Counted from the first letter of the stretch, positions 8,288 through 17,325 are shown. The stretch is DNA of 50,187 nucleotides from Desulfosporosinus sp. BRH_c37 (GCA_001516045.1 LOEW01000204.1:1-50187); one strand, 5' to 3'. Translations and numbers: made by a program. The notes: generated by a model not told the origin, from the letters alone.

Positions 8288-8608
8288 TCAACAGTCATAT
8301 CTCAGCTTTCTCTCGTTGCTATGATTATGCCTTATCATTGTTATTTCATTAAGCAAGTTTTTTGCTGCGTCACAGCCCTCTTTGCTTAAGGAATAGTAAA
8401 TCCATTTTCTATGACGGTGGCTACCAACTAGTCCCGAATCACACAACATCTTCATGTGGTGGGATAAGGTGGGTTGCGAAATATTCAGTTCTTCTAGGAT
8501 TTCGCAGGCGCACAGCTCTCTGATTTGTAACTTTTCAAGGATCATCAATCGATTAGGATCGCCAAGTGCTTTAAATATCTTTGCGTTGGCTTCATAGTTA
8601 ATCTCCAT
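8288..8608 (-). CDS. ArsR-family repressor with C-A-C sensor motif
   Basis: A 106-residue ArsR protein: IFKALGDPNRLMILEKL, RELCACEILEEL (Cys33, Cys35), recognition helix ISQPTLSHHMKMLCDSG and wing RHRKWIYYSL. I use the ATG at 8608 because TTGAGGTGATAAAT precedes it and residues homologous to other ArsR proteins begin there; an upstream ATG at 8683 would start inside the promoter. The CxC in alpha-3 is typical of arsenite/antimonite or cadmium sensors. No arsenic genes adjoin it, so its target is unknown. Confidence 0.85.
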   Translation of the reverse strand: MEINYEANAKIFKALGDPNRLMILEKLQIRELCACEILEELNISQPTLSHHMKMLCDSGLVGSHRHRKWIYYSLSKEGCDAAKNLLNEITMIRHNHSNERKLRYDC

Positions 8609-8644
8609 ATTTATCACCTCAAATCGATTATCGTTGATATGTTT

Positions 8645-8673
8645 ATAATATATTTCATATCGAGTATTGTCAA
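8645..8673 (-). promoter_or_regulatory. Sigma-70 type promoter of the arsR gene at 8288-8608
   Basis: TTGACA (8668-8673) and TATTAT (8645-8650) are spaced by exactly 17 bases. Two related arms, CATATTGAC...CGATATG and CATATCAAC...CGATTTG, flank and overlap it and may be the repressor's own operator. Confidence 0.7.
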
Positions 8674-8686
8674 TATGATTCACTAA

Positions 8687-8719
8687 AGAACCCCCGAAAC
8701 AAGCTGTTTCGGGGGTTCT
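8687..8719 (-). terminator. Strong hairpin terminator of the DUF2680 gene
   Basis: A 15-bp perfect stem (AGAACCCCCGAAACA and complement) with an AGC loop, followed on the minus strand by TTCTTTAG. It lies between the secreted protein gene and the arsR promoter. Confidence 0.85.
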
Positions 8720-8800
8720 CAGATACTAAAAGGGTTCATGGATGAAGAACTAATGTACCGGTATCTGCAAACGTTTTGTAAGTTAGGGTTTACGTTGAAA

Positions 8801-9415
8801 TTAGTTTGTTGTTGCGCTTGAGCTGCTAGGAGTAGTCACATTTGGCACCCCAAAGTAACCCCTATTGCCGCCATGCATACCTCTGCCACCGCCCATACCG
8901 CCGCCGTACATTCCCATGCCTCCGGAAACGAAGGTACCCTTCTTCAGCGCCTCTCCTTGAACTTTAATTTGAGCTTGCATGGCATCGCTCCAAGCCTTAA
9001 TCTGCTCATCCGTCAAGCCGTTCGCTTTCATAGCCTGAGCCTGTACTTGCAGACGAGCTTGAGCTGCGCTGTCCCAGGCTTTAATCTGATCATCCGTCAT
9101 GGGTTGACCGTTATTATACATCATGCCACCACGCATCCCCCCCATACCTGGACCGAAAACCTGACCATTCGCTATAGCCTGTTCACTGTATTGTTGGTGC
9201 AAGTCAATAGAGCTCTTCATAGCGTCAGCCTGTGCTTGAGTAATGATACCAGCCTCAACTTCTTTGTCTGCTATTTGCTTTTGAATTCCAAAAATCTGCT
9301 GGGTCAAGCTCTTGATCTCAGCAAGCTTTGTGGAATCTGTGGCTGCGAACGCTGCCGTGGCTCCTCCTACTAGTAACACGACACTTAGCACCCCTGCAGC
9401 AAGTTTCTTTTTCAT
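8801..9415 (-). CDS. Secreted DUF2680-type protein, Met/Gly-rich
   Basis: A signal peptide (MKKKLAAGVLSVVLLVGG, cleavage near AFA-ATD) precedes a Gln/Lys-rich helical core with YckD/DUF2680-like segments (TDDQIKAWDSAAQARLQVQAQAMKAN is followed by a second near copy of the unit LTDEQIKAW). Two low-complexity Met/Gly blocks, FGPGMGGMRGGMM and SGGMGMYGGGMGGG, and a Ser/Thr tail follow. At 204 residues it is a larger paralogue of the protein at 26229-26720. Function is unknown; Met/His/Gly motifs suggest soft-metal binding or an envelope-stress role. It has its own terminator and a possible response-regulator site upstream. Confidence 0.8.
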   Translation of the reverse strand: MKKKLAAGVLSVVLLVGGATAAFAATDSTKLAEIKSLTQQIFGIQKQIADKEVEAGIITQAQADAMKSSIDLHQQYSEQAIANGQVFGPGMGGMRGGMMYNNGQPMTDDQIKAWDSAAQARLQVQAQAMKANGLTDEQIKAWSDAMQAQIKVQGEALKKGTFVSGGMGMYGGGMGGGRGMHGGNRGYFGVPNVTTPSSSSATTN

Positions 9416-9480
9416 ACATTAATAACCTCCTTTAATCTCAATGTAATTTAACCAGTACAAAAGTATCTTAACCAACAATC

Positions 9481-9497
9481 GTGTCAAAACTGTGACA
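9481..9497 (-). promoter_or_regulatory. Possible weak response-regulator site upstream of the DUF2680 gene
   Basis: On the minus strand GTCACA and GACACG repeat at 11-bp spacing, like the better TTCAYA-N5 arrays at five other places in this window. Only two imperfect units are present, so this is the weakest member of the set. Confidence 0.35.
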
Positions 9498-9554
9498 ATT
9501 TTAAACAAAGCAAAATAATTATAGGAACCCTGAACCCTGTTTAGGCATTGGCCT

Positions 9555-10247
9555 TTAAAAACCTAAATAGAACATATAAAATGCTAAGAGCAGAATTACA
9601 CCGCCCATTACAATTCTTAAAACCTTGCTGAAGGTACCATATCTATTGCTTGAAGTCATATTTCTTACAAAACCAATTGATGTTCCTGCAACAAGCACTA
9701 GGCCACTATGACCGACTGAATAGAGCAATAACAGAACAACGCCCCACATCAAACTGCCTTTTTCTGCTACAACAGCAAGCAGTGTAATCAGTACTGGCGT
9801 TGCACAAGGGGATGAAAACACCCCCCCTAATATTCCAGCTATAAATGCTCCAATGTACCCCCTTCTGGTGTTCCTTGCCATCAGATAGGTTGACGGAATG
9901 AAATTGTAAATTTCCCATGTTTGCATAGCCATTAACACCATCAGCACACCCAGTAAAAGATACCACCAGGAAGAGGATGTTCCCATTAGTTTACCGACTA
10001 GTGAGGATACTGTTCCTAGTATAGTAAAAGTGACGGCTGAGCCTGCCGCAAAGGTAAGTGAAAGCCGAAAGGCCTTTTTAGTGTCATTGTTTCCAGTGCC
10101 ACCCACATATCCTATGACCAGGGGAACACTTGATATAGAGCAAGGGGTTAATGAAGTTAACAATCCCGCTAGCAAAGCAAGCAATGGAGCTACCCACATA
10201 CTATGAGTGATAAGGGTTGAAAGAAGATCAAGCCATTGATTGATCAT
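9555..10247 (-). CDS. CcdA/DsbD-like transmembrane electron-transfer protein
   Basis: A 230-residue membrane protein with about six spans and the two hallmark cysteines of the CcdA family: LTPCSISSVPL (Cys36) and FSSPCATPVL (Cys148), each next to Pro in the first and fourth helices. It moves reducing equivalents from cytoplasmic thioredoxin to extracytoplasmic thiol proteins. It overlaps the upstream thioredoxin-like gene by four bases, so the two form an exporter of reductant and its acceptor. The pair may serve cytochrome c maturation or repair of exported cysteine proteins. Confidence 0.88.
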   Translation of the reverse strand: MINQWLDLLSTLITHSMWVAPLLALLAGLLTSLTPCSISSVPLVIGYVGGTGNNDTKKAFRLSLTFAAGSAVTFTILGTVSSLVGKLMGTSSSWWYLLLGVLMVLMAMQTWEIYNFIPSTYLMARNTRRGYIGAFIAGILGGVFSSPCATPVLITLLAVVAEKGSLMWGVVLLLLYSVGHSGLVLVAGTSIGFVRNMTSSNRYGTFSKVLRIVMGGVILLLAFYMFYLGF

Positions 10248-10768
10248 TCAACACCCATCTCCTTTAGTACAGCTCTAAGTTGTTCTTCTGTCATACCTCC
10301 TTGATGGGCAGTATAAACGTGTTTATTGGTATCCTTAGTGGAATACAACATCATTTGCATAGCGTCGGCATCTTTAGGCACAAAGGGATTGCCCTCTTTA
10401 TCAAAGTAAAACTGGGTTGGGATCACCTGGACAGGAAAATCATCCGCTGCAGTTTTATTTTTCCAAACATCTACAAACTTCACAATGGCCTTGCCCTGCA
10501 TCTCCTGATTAAGTTTCTTAAGTACCGGGGCCATTTCTTTACAGGGAACACAGGAATCTGCACCAAAATCAATCACAATCGGTAAACCATAGGACTTTAG
10601 CTGTTTTAGGTCGATCGCTGTTGCTTCAAGATCGAAGTCGCCAGTGTTAGCTGCCATGGGCTTTTCCTGACTACCTTTTAGGATAAAAATCCCTACTATT
10701 ACTGTAATGATTAGAATAGGAATAATAATTTTAGGAACAGATCGAAGTTTTTTCTCATTTTTCTGCAT
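10244..10768 (-). CDS. Membrane-anchored thioredoxin-like protein (TlpA/ResA-like)
   Basis: An N-terminal anchor (residues about 13-31, PKIIIPILIITVIVGIFIL) is followed by a thioredoxin fold facing outside. The redox motif is C73-V-P-C76 in GADSCVPCKEMAPVL and the cis-proline region is VQVIPTQFYF. It is 174 residues long. Translation is coupled to the CcdA-like gene by a four-base overlap, and CcdA is the expected electron donor. The promoter at 10883-10912 is well formed. Confidence 0.88.
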   Translation of the reverse strand: MQKNEKKLRSVPKIIIPILIITVIVGIFILKGSQEKPMAANTGDFDLEATAIDLKQLKSYGLPIVIDFGADSCVPCKEMAPVLKKLNQEMQGKAIVKFVDVWKNKTAADDFPVQVIPTQFYFDKEGNPFVPKDADAMQMMLYSTKDTNKHVYTAHQGGMTEEQLRAVLKEMGVE

Positions 10769-10882
10769 TAAGCTTTCCTTACCTCCATTTCATTTCCAAG
10801 TGTTTACATAAGAATACTTGGCTCGTTCCAAACTTACAGGTGCCAGCTTAAATTTGATCACCCATTAATACTCATTGATCTT

Positions 10883-10912
10883 ATAATATATTAATATATA
10901 AATACTTGTCAA
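10883..10912 (-). promoter_or_regulatory. Promoter of the thioredoxin/CcdA operon
   Basis: TTGACA (10907-10912) and TATTAT (10883-10888) are 18 bases apart on the minus strand, in a run of AT-rich alternating sequence. The first gene begins about 115 bases downstream. Confidence 0.6.
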
Positions 10913-10949
10913 TAAATTCAAGGACTATTCCCCTACGAAGTAGGAAACT

Positions 10950-11078
10950 ATACTTGATGTTTGCCAGGAAATCCGCAGAAGTTCGAATGTCTAATTATTA
11001 TGATTACTGCCAAGGGGGATGATGGCAAACGTATCATGGGGCTGGACATTGGAGCAGATGACTACATAGTTTATCCGT
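10950..11078 (+). pseudogene. Response-regulator receiver fragment
   Basis: Two frames joined by a shift near 10990 encode DVCQEIRRSSNV and then LIIMITAKGDDGKRIMGLDIGADDYIVYP. This is the centre of a receiver domain, from helix alpha-3 to the K-P loop, with K replaced by Y. Nothing precedes or follows it, and its end overlaps the stop of the TPR gene. It is a remnant. Confidence 0.7.
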
Positions 11079-11907
11079 TGATAAGCTCATTAAGGTGGTT
11101 TAGAGCAAAGGGACTCTCAGGGTTTAGCTGGACTGCCTTTTCAAAAGCCTCTCTGGCTTTCGCTCTATCTCCCATCTCCTGATAGGCTAACCCTATTATA
11201 TTATAGGCTTCCCCTCTGCCCTCATCGTCCTGGGAATTTGTTAGATAAGCTTCTTCCTCTACAATAGCCTGTTCCCACTCTCTGTTCGCCAAATAAGCCG
11301 CTCCTAGTGAATAATGGGCTTCGATGAGTGTTGGGTCGATCTCTAACGCTTTGTGGAAATGCTCAATTCCTTTGGTTAAATCCTTATCTTTTCCCAAACC
11401 ATCTATGTACATTGCTCCAATGATGATATAATTTTTCGCCATGGAACTTAAAACTCGTCTTTGATCAAAATAAATGCGGTATTCACCTTGAACATTCCGT
11501 AAAAGAAGATATTGAATCTCGCTGGATAAAATTTCCGAAGTATAAAGATCACGATTAGTTTCTAAGACCTGAACGCTTATTGCGTCAACAACAGAATTTT
11601 CACCCATTCTAAGGGTATCCTTTAACTGTATATCTTTAATCTCAAAGCTTTCGAGTTCTATCGTTTCTCTAAGCTGCTCCATCCAGGCCATAATGTTTTC
11701 TTTTCTTAGCTTTTCACGGCTCTCTGGATGTAAAAGTTCATAAATTGATTCATCGTCTCCAGATTGAAAATCTTCGTAATAACGTAGAACCACTTGCCTC
11801 GCCGCCAACCTCGCTTCATATTCTTTATAGATCGCAAACCCACTAACCAGTATGACAATGACCAAACCTCCAATGATTGAGATGAAAACCCCTTTCGCAA
11901 TCGGCAA
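11071..11907 (-). CDS. Membrane-anchored TPR protein with NTF2-like region
   Basis: Residues 8-27 (FISIIGGLVIVILVSGFAIY) form an N-terminal anchor. An alpha/beta region to about residue 155 has the look of an NTF2-like or DUF4878-type fold (VVLRYYEDFQSGDDESIYELL). At least three tetratricopeptide units follow, for example IEAHYSLGAAYLANREWEQA and YNIIGLAYQEMGDRAKAREA. Such proteins usually act as outer-face scaffolds. It is divergent from the ZIP transporter gene and shares the intergenic region that holds response-regulator repeats. Partners are unknown. Confidence 0.75.
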   Translation of the reverse strand: MPIAKGVFISIIGGLVIVILVSGFAIYKEYEARLAARQVVLRYYEDFQSGDDESIYELLHPESREKLRKENIMAWMEQLRETIELESFEIKDIQLKDTLRMGENSVVDAISVQVLETNRDLYTSEILSSEIQYLLLRNVQGEYRIYFDQRRVLSSMAKNYIIIGAMYIDGLGKDKDLTKGIEHFHKALEIDPTLIEAHYSLGAAYLANREWEQAIVEEEAYLTNSQDDEGRGEAYNIIGLAYQEMGDRAKAREAFEKAVQLNPESPFALNHLNELING

Positions 11908-11994
11908 AATGTCCCCTCCATTCTATGATGCTACCATGATCTATAATTCCATCATATGCCAAATAAGGGTCTCTTCTTCTCAACTCATTTAAAG

Positions 11995-12060
11995 TTCACA
12001 CATTTATCACATCTTCTATTTAGCTATAAAACTTGATAAAAGGTTCACACTTTGTTCACA
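11995..12060 (+). promoter_or_regulatory. Direct-repeat array upstream of the ZIP transporter gene
   Basis: TTGATA-N5-TTCACA-N5-TTCACA spans 12033-12060, and a further pair TTCACA-N5-ATCACA is at 11995-12011. The 11-bp period is that of OmpR/PhoP-family response regulators. The same unit occurs at 22454-22481, 22644-22682, 26001-26028 and 26135-26162. It could also act on the divergent TPR gene. Confidence 0.6.
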
Positions 12061-12144
12061 AACTTCTCTGTGTTACAGACATATCCAAAGAATCCCCCCA
12101 TATCCTTAAAGAGTTAGTTTTTGAAAGAGCGGGGGAATCTAACC

Positions 12145-12885
12145 ATGAATAAGCTACTTTTCTCAACACTCATTGGGTTGGGAGTTGGAGGCGTGGGTAT
12201 TGGATTGGGAGGATTTGCGGCCTATGCAATTGGTCGACGTGCCGATAAAATCATCGGATTATTATTTGCTGGATGCTCGGGTATGATAATAACCGTCTTG
12301 GGATTAGAACTTTTACCTGAAAGCATTGCCACAGGAGGTATTATTCCAACCCTAATCGGTATTCTCATTGGTATATTGGTCATTGCACGCATAGAGCATT
12401 TCTTTCATCGAATTGTAATCATTACAGACAATCCTCGTCGTTCCCAGTTCATCCGGTCGGGTATTCTTCTTGCACTCGGTGTGGCAATTCACAATTTCCC
12501 TGTAGGGTTTGCCATGGGTGCCGGTTTGACGAATGACAGTGAGATTGGATTGGATCTCGCAACGATAATGCTCTTTCATAATCTTCCCGAGGGATTTGCA
12601 ATTTCACTTCCTTTAATTTTTGGAGGTCTTGGCGGAAGTATTATCCCCATCATAGCAGCAATAGTGTCCCTCCCTGCGGGCTTAGGAGCACTGTTCGGTT
12701 CAAGTTTCCAACGAGTCAATCCTGCACTTCTATCCAGTATGTTCGGTATAGCCATCGGAACAATATTTTACGTCAGTTGGCATGAGCTTCTGATACAATC
12801 ACTTAAAATGACGCGAAAACCAGGATTTATTATAAGTCTTTGTGTTGGAGCCTTTAGTGGAATAGTCTTCACAATCTTTTTATAA
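12145..12885 (+). CDS. ZIP-family divalent metal transporter
   Basis: A 246-residue membrane protein with about eight spans. It has both ZIP signatures: HNFPVG (His116) in helix IV and HNLPEG (His145, Glu149) in helix V, which line the metal path. ZIP proteins import Zn, Fe, Mn or similar ions. The ATG at 12145 lies 10 bases after a GGGGG tract; a TTG at 12121 would add eight residues with no better site. The upstream repeat array suggests control by a two-component system, perhaps the one at 23.5 kb. Confidence 0.87.
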   Translation: MNKLLFSTLIGLGVGGVGIGLGGFAAYAIGRRADKIIGLLFAGCSGMIITVLGLELLPESIATGGIIPTLIGILIGILVIARIEHFFHRIVIITDNPRRSQFIRSGILLALGVAIHNFPVGFAMGAGLTNDSEIGLDLATIMLFHNLPEGFAISLPLIFGGLGGSIIPIIAAIVSLPAGLGALFGSSFQRVNPALLSSMFGIAIGTIFYVSWHELLIQSLKMTRKPGFIISLCVGAFSGIVFTIFL

Positions 12886-13134
12886 GCGAATAACTCTTTG
12901 CAAACATTCAAACAGGTATTGAAATGATATCTTAGCAACTTTCCAACCTACATAAAAGCCACCCTGGTCTAACCAAAGTGTTGATAATTTCCCTAGTTTC
13001 TTTGATCGGAAATTTGTCCAGGGCTTGTTTTTCTTCTTACTCATTTGTAATGGTTATATTTCATCTTTATTCTGACCTTTTTATTTGTTTAAAAAGAAGA
13101 ATGATAAATGCCCCCAGCCAGTGAGAAAATGCTT

Positions 13135-14190
13135 CTAGTTTTGGTGCACATGCCTGTGGTGAATATCCGGAGTATGCGGATGTTCATGAGCTGTTGGTTC
13201 TTGTCCATGTTCATGGGAATGGTATCCCCCTTTAGGCAATTCCTCTTTAGGATGAGGGTGTGTATGGTGGCTATCATGAGAATGTCTATGCTCATGTACA
13301 AGGAATTTATGTTCATGCAAATGACCATGCTTTTCCTTTAACAACAGCACCGTACCAATAATCATGATTGGAATGGAGAGAAAAAATAACGTGTTTAGGC
13401 TTTCCTTAAATATAATCACGGATAATATGGTTCCCACAAAAGGAGCCGTTCCGAATAGCGCACTTGTCCTTGCAGACCCCAGTTCTCTCATTGCTCGGAT
13501 AAATAGAACAATGCTTAATCCATAACTGAAGCAACCAAGTAACATAGCTCTAAGAGCGAAGCCAATCGAAGGAAACGAATAACCCAAAACAAGAGACAAA
13601 ATAAGTGAAAAAGTGCCAGCACTTAATCCTTTTATCATTACAATCGAAAGTGGGTCCTTTGCTGATACATGGCGTATAAAATTATTATCTATTCCCCAAA
13701 GTACACAAGCACTCATAACCCCAACTGCACCGATTGACAGACCCCACTGTCCAGATGAATCCCATGAAAGCAAGATACTGGCCATTGTGATCAGTATTAC
13801 AGCACCCCATATACGCTCTCCAACTGCCTCTTTGAATGCAACAACGGCAATTACGGTAGTTGCCACTCCCTCAAAATTCAGCAGCAGCGAAGCCGTGGAT
13901 GCAGGTGCATTCTTCAGACTGAACATCAAAACAATAGGAGCAAGAATACCCCCAGCCAAAATAGCTCCAATAATCCAAGGGACATCGCTTTTTGTAACCT
14001 TTGCCTCATTACAATAATGCTTTTTCCCTTGAAAAAATCTAAAGAAAAACAGCCCTATCCCACTACCTAGATACAGGAAGAATGCCATAGGAATCGGGTC
14101 TATTTCACCTAGAAGCAATTTAGAAATTGGAACACTAGCTCCAAATAAAGCGGCAGCAAGCATAGTCTGTAGGATTGGAATTAAATTCAT
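13135..14190 (-). CDS. EamA/DMT-family transporter with a His-rich C-terminal tail
   Basis: Residues 1-284 form about ten membrane spans in two EamA repeats (FGASVPISKLLLGEIDPIPM near the start; LGSARTSALFGTAPFVGTIL in the second). The last 67 residues carry about 22 histidines in runs such as HEHRHSHDSHHTHPHP and HEHPHTPDIHHRH. Tails like this normally occur on metal transporters such as CDF and ZIP proteins, not on DMT exporters. It probably buffers or gates a metal ion. The neighbouring ZIP gene supports a metal link. Start at ATG 14190. Confidence 0.85.
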   Translation of the reverse strand: MNLIPILQTMLAAALFGASVPISKLLLGEIDPIPMAFFLYLGSGIGLFFFRFFQGKKHYCNEAKVTKSDVPWIIGAILAGGILAPIVLMFSLKNAPASTASLLLNFEGVATTVIAVVAFKEAVGERIWGAVILITMASILLSWDSSGQWGLSIGAVGVMSACVLWGIDNNFIRHVSAKDPLSIVMIKGLSAGTFSLILSLVLGYSFPSIGFALRAMLLGCFSYGLSIVLFIRAMRELGSARTSALFGTAPFVGTILSVIIFKESLNTLFFLSIPIMIIGTVLLLKEKHGHLHEHKFLVHEHRHSHDSHHTHPHPKEELPKGGYHSHEHGQEPTAHEHPHTPDIHHRHVHQN

Positions 14191-14217
14191 CGTTGTCAGC
14201 TCCTAACTTACAACACC

Positions 14218-15513
14218 TCAACGTAAATAATTTAACGGATTCGCAAAGTCGCCATTTATAATTACTTCGAAGTGAAGGTGTGGTCCGGTAGAACGCCCCG
14301 TTGAACCAACTAATCCAATCGTCTGGCCTTTAGACACCTTCTGCCCTTCTGAAACAAGCAACATCGAGGAATGAGCATAGCGGGTGAAAATTCCATTTCC
14401 GTGATCAATGAGAATACTGTTTCCGTAGTTGCCATCCCAACCTGCACTGACTACTGTGCCGGTGGCAGCAGCCACATACGGATCGCCCTGGTATCCATTG
14501 ATATCTAGGCCCGTGTGGAATTCTCCCTCACGGTAACCATAATACGAATTAATTCGTCCTGCAAGAGGCCAAATCATACTTGAAGCTAGCTGTCCACTCC
14601 CCCGGGAAGATGCTATCACAATAGGCATACGTTGTGGTCCTTTCATTACAACTTGGGAAACGACATCTTTTAGGACTTGCTCGTCTAAAATATTCTTGGT
14701 CATAATTTTGTCGTTTTTTTGTGTATAAGCATATTTTACTTCTTTCTCTCCATCGCTTCCCTGCTGTGTAATTTTTGTTTCCCCACTTGCTAAACTGGGA
14801 TCCAATTTGGTCACAACATCAAAGGGAATAGTTTTTGTTTCCGTTCGAATCCCTTCCGCAATGACCGTTAAGTAGGGTAAAACCTTTACTAAATTGATTG
14901 TTTGCCCGATCTGAAGAACAGTATCCTCGTTCACCCCCGGATTACTGGCAAGCACTTCGCTCGTTCTCATTTCGTTCTTGCGCGCAATCAACCACCAAGA
15001 ATCATCCGGTTGAACGACATATTCTTCTTGACGTACATCTCCCTGTTTCAGTTTTTCCAGTGCCTCCTCCATCGTGAGTACCTCTTCAGGCGCAACCTCA
15101 ACTGAGCGAGTCTCAACCTTTTCTTCAAAAGATACGGTATCAACTTGGTTCGCATCTGTCTTCTGCACATAAATCTGTTGGAAAGCTTGCAATAATTTTT
15201 GTACATCCTCCTGATTAGGAAGAATGAAAATAGGCTTGTTGTCAATAGCTAACTTTACGCCATCAATAGATGCGGACAGTTCCTCTTCTAATTTTACATC
15301 AGCGACTAGACCGACCTCTGTTCCATTTACACTGACAGAAACCGCATTATCAGTTGAGTTCACATAGTATACTCCACTCCCGACAAGCACCAGTCCTAGG
15401 ATAAACAATGCCATGATTTTTGAAGATTTCCAGGGTGTATGATGGAGAAAGGCATATATGTTCAACGTTTCCTTAAGATTCTTTCTTATGTTATTCCTAT
15501 TAAATACCTTCAT
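14218..15513 (-). CDS. Membrane-anchored M23 peptidase with LysM and G5 domains
   Basis: A cell-wall endopeptidase of 431 residues. An N-terminal anchor lies at about 33-51, LysM at 165-209, a G5-like domain at 212-292 and an M23 domain at about 326-425. The zinc and catalytic residues are visible: His333 and Asp337 in HTGLD, His381 in YAHSS, and His412/His414 in PHLHFE. I start at the ATG at 15513, with AAGGAGG upstream; the longer frame to 15549 overlaps the preceding gene. It probably trims peptidoglycan in the envelope or during sporulation. A lipoprotein gene precedes it. Confidence 0.88.
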   Translation of the reverse strand: MKVFNRNNIRKNLKETLNIYAFLHHTPWKSSKIMALFILGLVLVGSGVYYVNSTDNAVSVSVNGTEVGLVADVKLEEELSASIDGVKLAIDNKPIFILPNQEDVQKLLQAFQQIYVQKTDANQVDTVSFEEKVETRSVEVAPEEVLTMEEALEKLKQGDVRQEEYVVQPDDSWWLIARKNEMRTSEVLASNPGVNEDTVLQIGQTINLVKVLPYLTVIAEGIRTETKTIPFDVVTKLDPSLASGETKITQQGSDGEKEVKYAYTQKNDKIMTKNILDEQVLKDVVSQVVMKGPQRMPIVIASSRGSGQLASSMIWPLAGRINSYYGYREGEFHTGLDINGYQGDPYVAAATGTVVSAGWDGNYGNSILIDHGNGIFTRYAHSSMLLVSEGQKVSKGQTIGLVGSTGRSTGPHLHFEVIINGDFANPLNYLR

Positions 15514-15535
15514 CAAGCCTCCTTGAATTTGCTTA

Positions 15536-16069
15536 CTATCGACTGGCAATACTCATATACTCCGCAGCGGCTGAATCTGATTCCTCGGTCCAAATATTGA
15601 CCACACTGCCAACTTTGATACTGGCTATCGTTCCGTCTTGAACCGTAGGGCCATCGCTGCCGGTGCCTCTGATCTTAATCGGGATACCAACAGGCACGGT
15701 CATAGTAATATTCTTACCGGTCATCACTTCTTGAGAGGCTTGCAATTTCAGCCGTTCTTCTGTGCTTAAAGCCTGCATCTCTGCTTGCCTTTTTGCCTTA
15801 TCCGCAGCGGACAATTCTGCCGCCGTTTGTTGTCTTTGCATTTCTGAGATTAATACAACATTTCCCTGAATCGACTTGACTTTGCCATATACTTCCGCTA
15901 TCCGATCCGGTTGTTCAGGATCAATATTCGTACCGTACGAGGCACCCGAACCTGAAGCACTTGCTGAGGGTGTCGTTCCTGACGACTTGGCCCCTGAGGA
16001 GCATCCTGTAAGCCCGATGACCAAAGAACCCATGACAATGAGAGCCGCAAATCGTTTCCACTTATACAT
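15536..16069 (-). CDS. Lipoprotein of unknown function
   Basis: A lipoprotein signal peptide ends in the lipobox LTGC with Cys23, followed by a Ser/Gly/Ala-rich linker. A small domain with VYGKVKSIQGNVVLIS, a charged helical stretch (about 80-112) and GTIASIKVGSVVNIWTEE follow, resembling the short beta domains of metal-exporter-linked lipoproteins. It sits between the MacB-like permease and the M23 peptidase on the same strand and may belong to the exporter operon. I do not recognise a specific family. Confidence 0.65.
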   Translation of the reverse strand: MYKWKRFAALIVMGSLVIGLTGCSSGAKSSGTTPSASASGSGASYGTNIDPEQPDRIAEVYGKVKSIQGNVVLISEMQRQQTAAELSAADKAKRQAEMQALSTEERLKLQASQEVMTGKNITMTVPVGIPIKIRGTGSDGPTVQDGTIASIKVGSVVNIWTEESDSAAAEYMSIASR

Positions 16070-16125
16070 TTGAACTCATCCCCTCTAATCTATTTTCACT
16101 TACTTTGATAAACTAGGTTGTATGT

Positions 16126-17325
16126 TCACTCATATCTTAGTGCTTCGATTGGATTAGAATCAGCTGCTTTCGTGGCTGGGTAGAATCCAAAAAATATCCC
16201 CACAATGCCGGAAAAGGCAAAAGCTATTAAAAGACCTTGCATGGAGCGAATCGCCTCTATCTCCAGGTATTTTAGCAACGGAATCACTATTTCGCCTAAC
16301 CCTACCCCCAATAGTCCCCCGAAAACACTGATGCCGATGGCTTCAAAGAGAAATTGCCTTAAGACATCTTTTTTCCGCGCCCCAAGTGCACGGCGGGTAC
16401 CAATCTCTTTCGTCCGCTCACGTACAGAAACAAGCATGACATTCATAATCCCTATCCCACCGACCACCAAGACAATTGTGGCAATCGCGATCAGAAGTAC
16501 CGACATCGTACGCGCCGTTTCTTGAGCTGCGCCTACCTTGCTTCCGGCATCCATAGCCCTAAAATCATCCGCCATATCAGGACGGAGTTTATGGGCTTCG
16601 CGCAGAGCAGCTGTAATTTCGCTCAGAGCCGGTTTTACACTGGGCAGATCCTTCGCTTGAACAGTGAGTCTCGGGGTAATCGTTGTTCCTAAGACATAGC
16701 TCTGAGCCGTGGTATACGGTATAAAAACCCCTTCGTCAATATTTGTACTTCCCAGAGTCTCTCCCTTTCTCTCGATCACCCCTCCAACAATAAATTTCTT
16801 CTTGTTGATGTTTATCATTTGACCCACAATCTCCCCTGGCGCATCCCCAAAAAGGGTATCCGCGATATCTGCACCGAGCACCGCAATTTTCTCTTTGGTC
16901 GTGACGCTCTCCGGTGTCAAGAAACTGCCGGAACTTAACTTAAGGTTGGTCAAACTTTGGTAGTCTTCAGTAACCCCCAAAACCGTCACTGATTCTGTAT
17001 CGACACCAGCACTTGCCGCAGCTTTTCCTGATATTTGGGGAGCAACAGCCGCCACGGAAGGGCAATTCTCCTTAATCACAGCAACATCCTTAATACCTAG
17101 CTTCGACGGAAGCGGAGACCCAGTGCTACTGGCCATGACGTAAATAGTGGTTACGCTCATCTGGGAAAACTGATTATCTACGCTTTTCTTACTCCCCAAT
17201 CCCACCGCCACCACGAGAATGATGGTCGCTGTACCGATAATGATACCAAGCATCGTCAGGAAGGATCGAACTTTATTGAGCCATATTCCATCGAGGGCTA
17301 AGTGAATGGTTTCCAGTATCCCCAT
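16126..17325 (-). CDS. MacB-type ABC transporter permease
   Basis: A 399-residue FtsX/MacB-like permease: one N-terminal helix (FLTMLGIIIGTATIILVVAVG), a large extracytoplasmic MacB core (about 45-270) and three C-terminal helices, with the signature RERTKEIGTRRALGARKKDVLRQF split across the second loop. It works with the ATPase and MacA-like protein upstream. I start at the ATG at 17325, preceded by GGGAGG; it overlaps the ATPase gene by 53 bases. The substrate (peptide, lipid or drug) is unknown. Confidence 0.88.
   Translation of the reverse strand: MGILETIHLALDGIWLNKVRSFLTMLGIIIGTATIILVVAVGLGSKKSVDNQFSQMSVTTIYVMASSTGSPLPSKLGIKDVAVIKENCPSVAAVAPQISGKAAASAGVDTESVTVLGVTEDYQSLTNLKLSSGSFLTPESVTTKEKIAVLGADIADTLFGDAPGEIVGQMININKKKFIVGGVIERKGETLGSTNIDEGVFIPYTTAQSYVLGTTITPRLTVQAKDLPSVKPALSEITAALREAHKLRPDMADDFRAMDAGSKVGAAQETARTMSVLLIAIATIVLVVGGIGIMNVMLVSVRERTKEIGTRRALGARKKDVLRQFLFEAIGISVFGGLLGVGLGEIVIPLLKYLEIEAIRSMQGLLIAFAFSGIVGIFFGFYPATKAADSNPIEALRYE

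Noticed and set aside
10880..10905. AT-rich alternating sequence as an insertion site or origin
   Set aside because: Similar runs occur at many promoters in the window, and no element ends or DnaA boxes were seen.
13089..13328. Minus-strand Met/Ile-rich ORF overlapping the EamA tail
   Set aside because: It is the His-codon repeat read in another frame.
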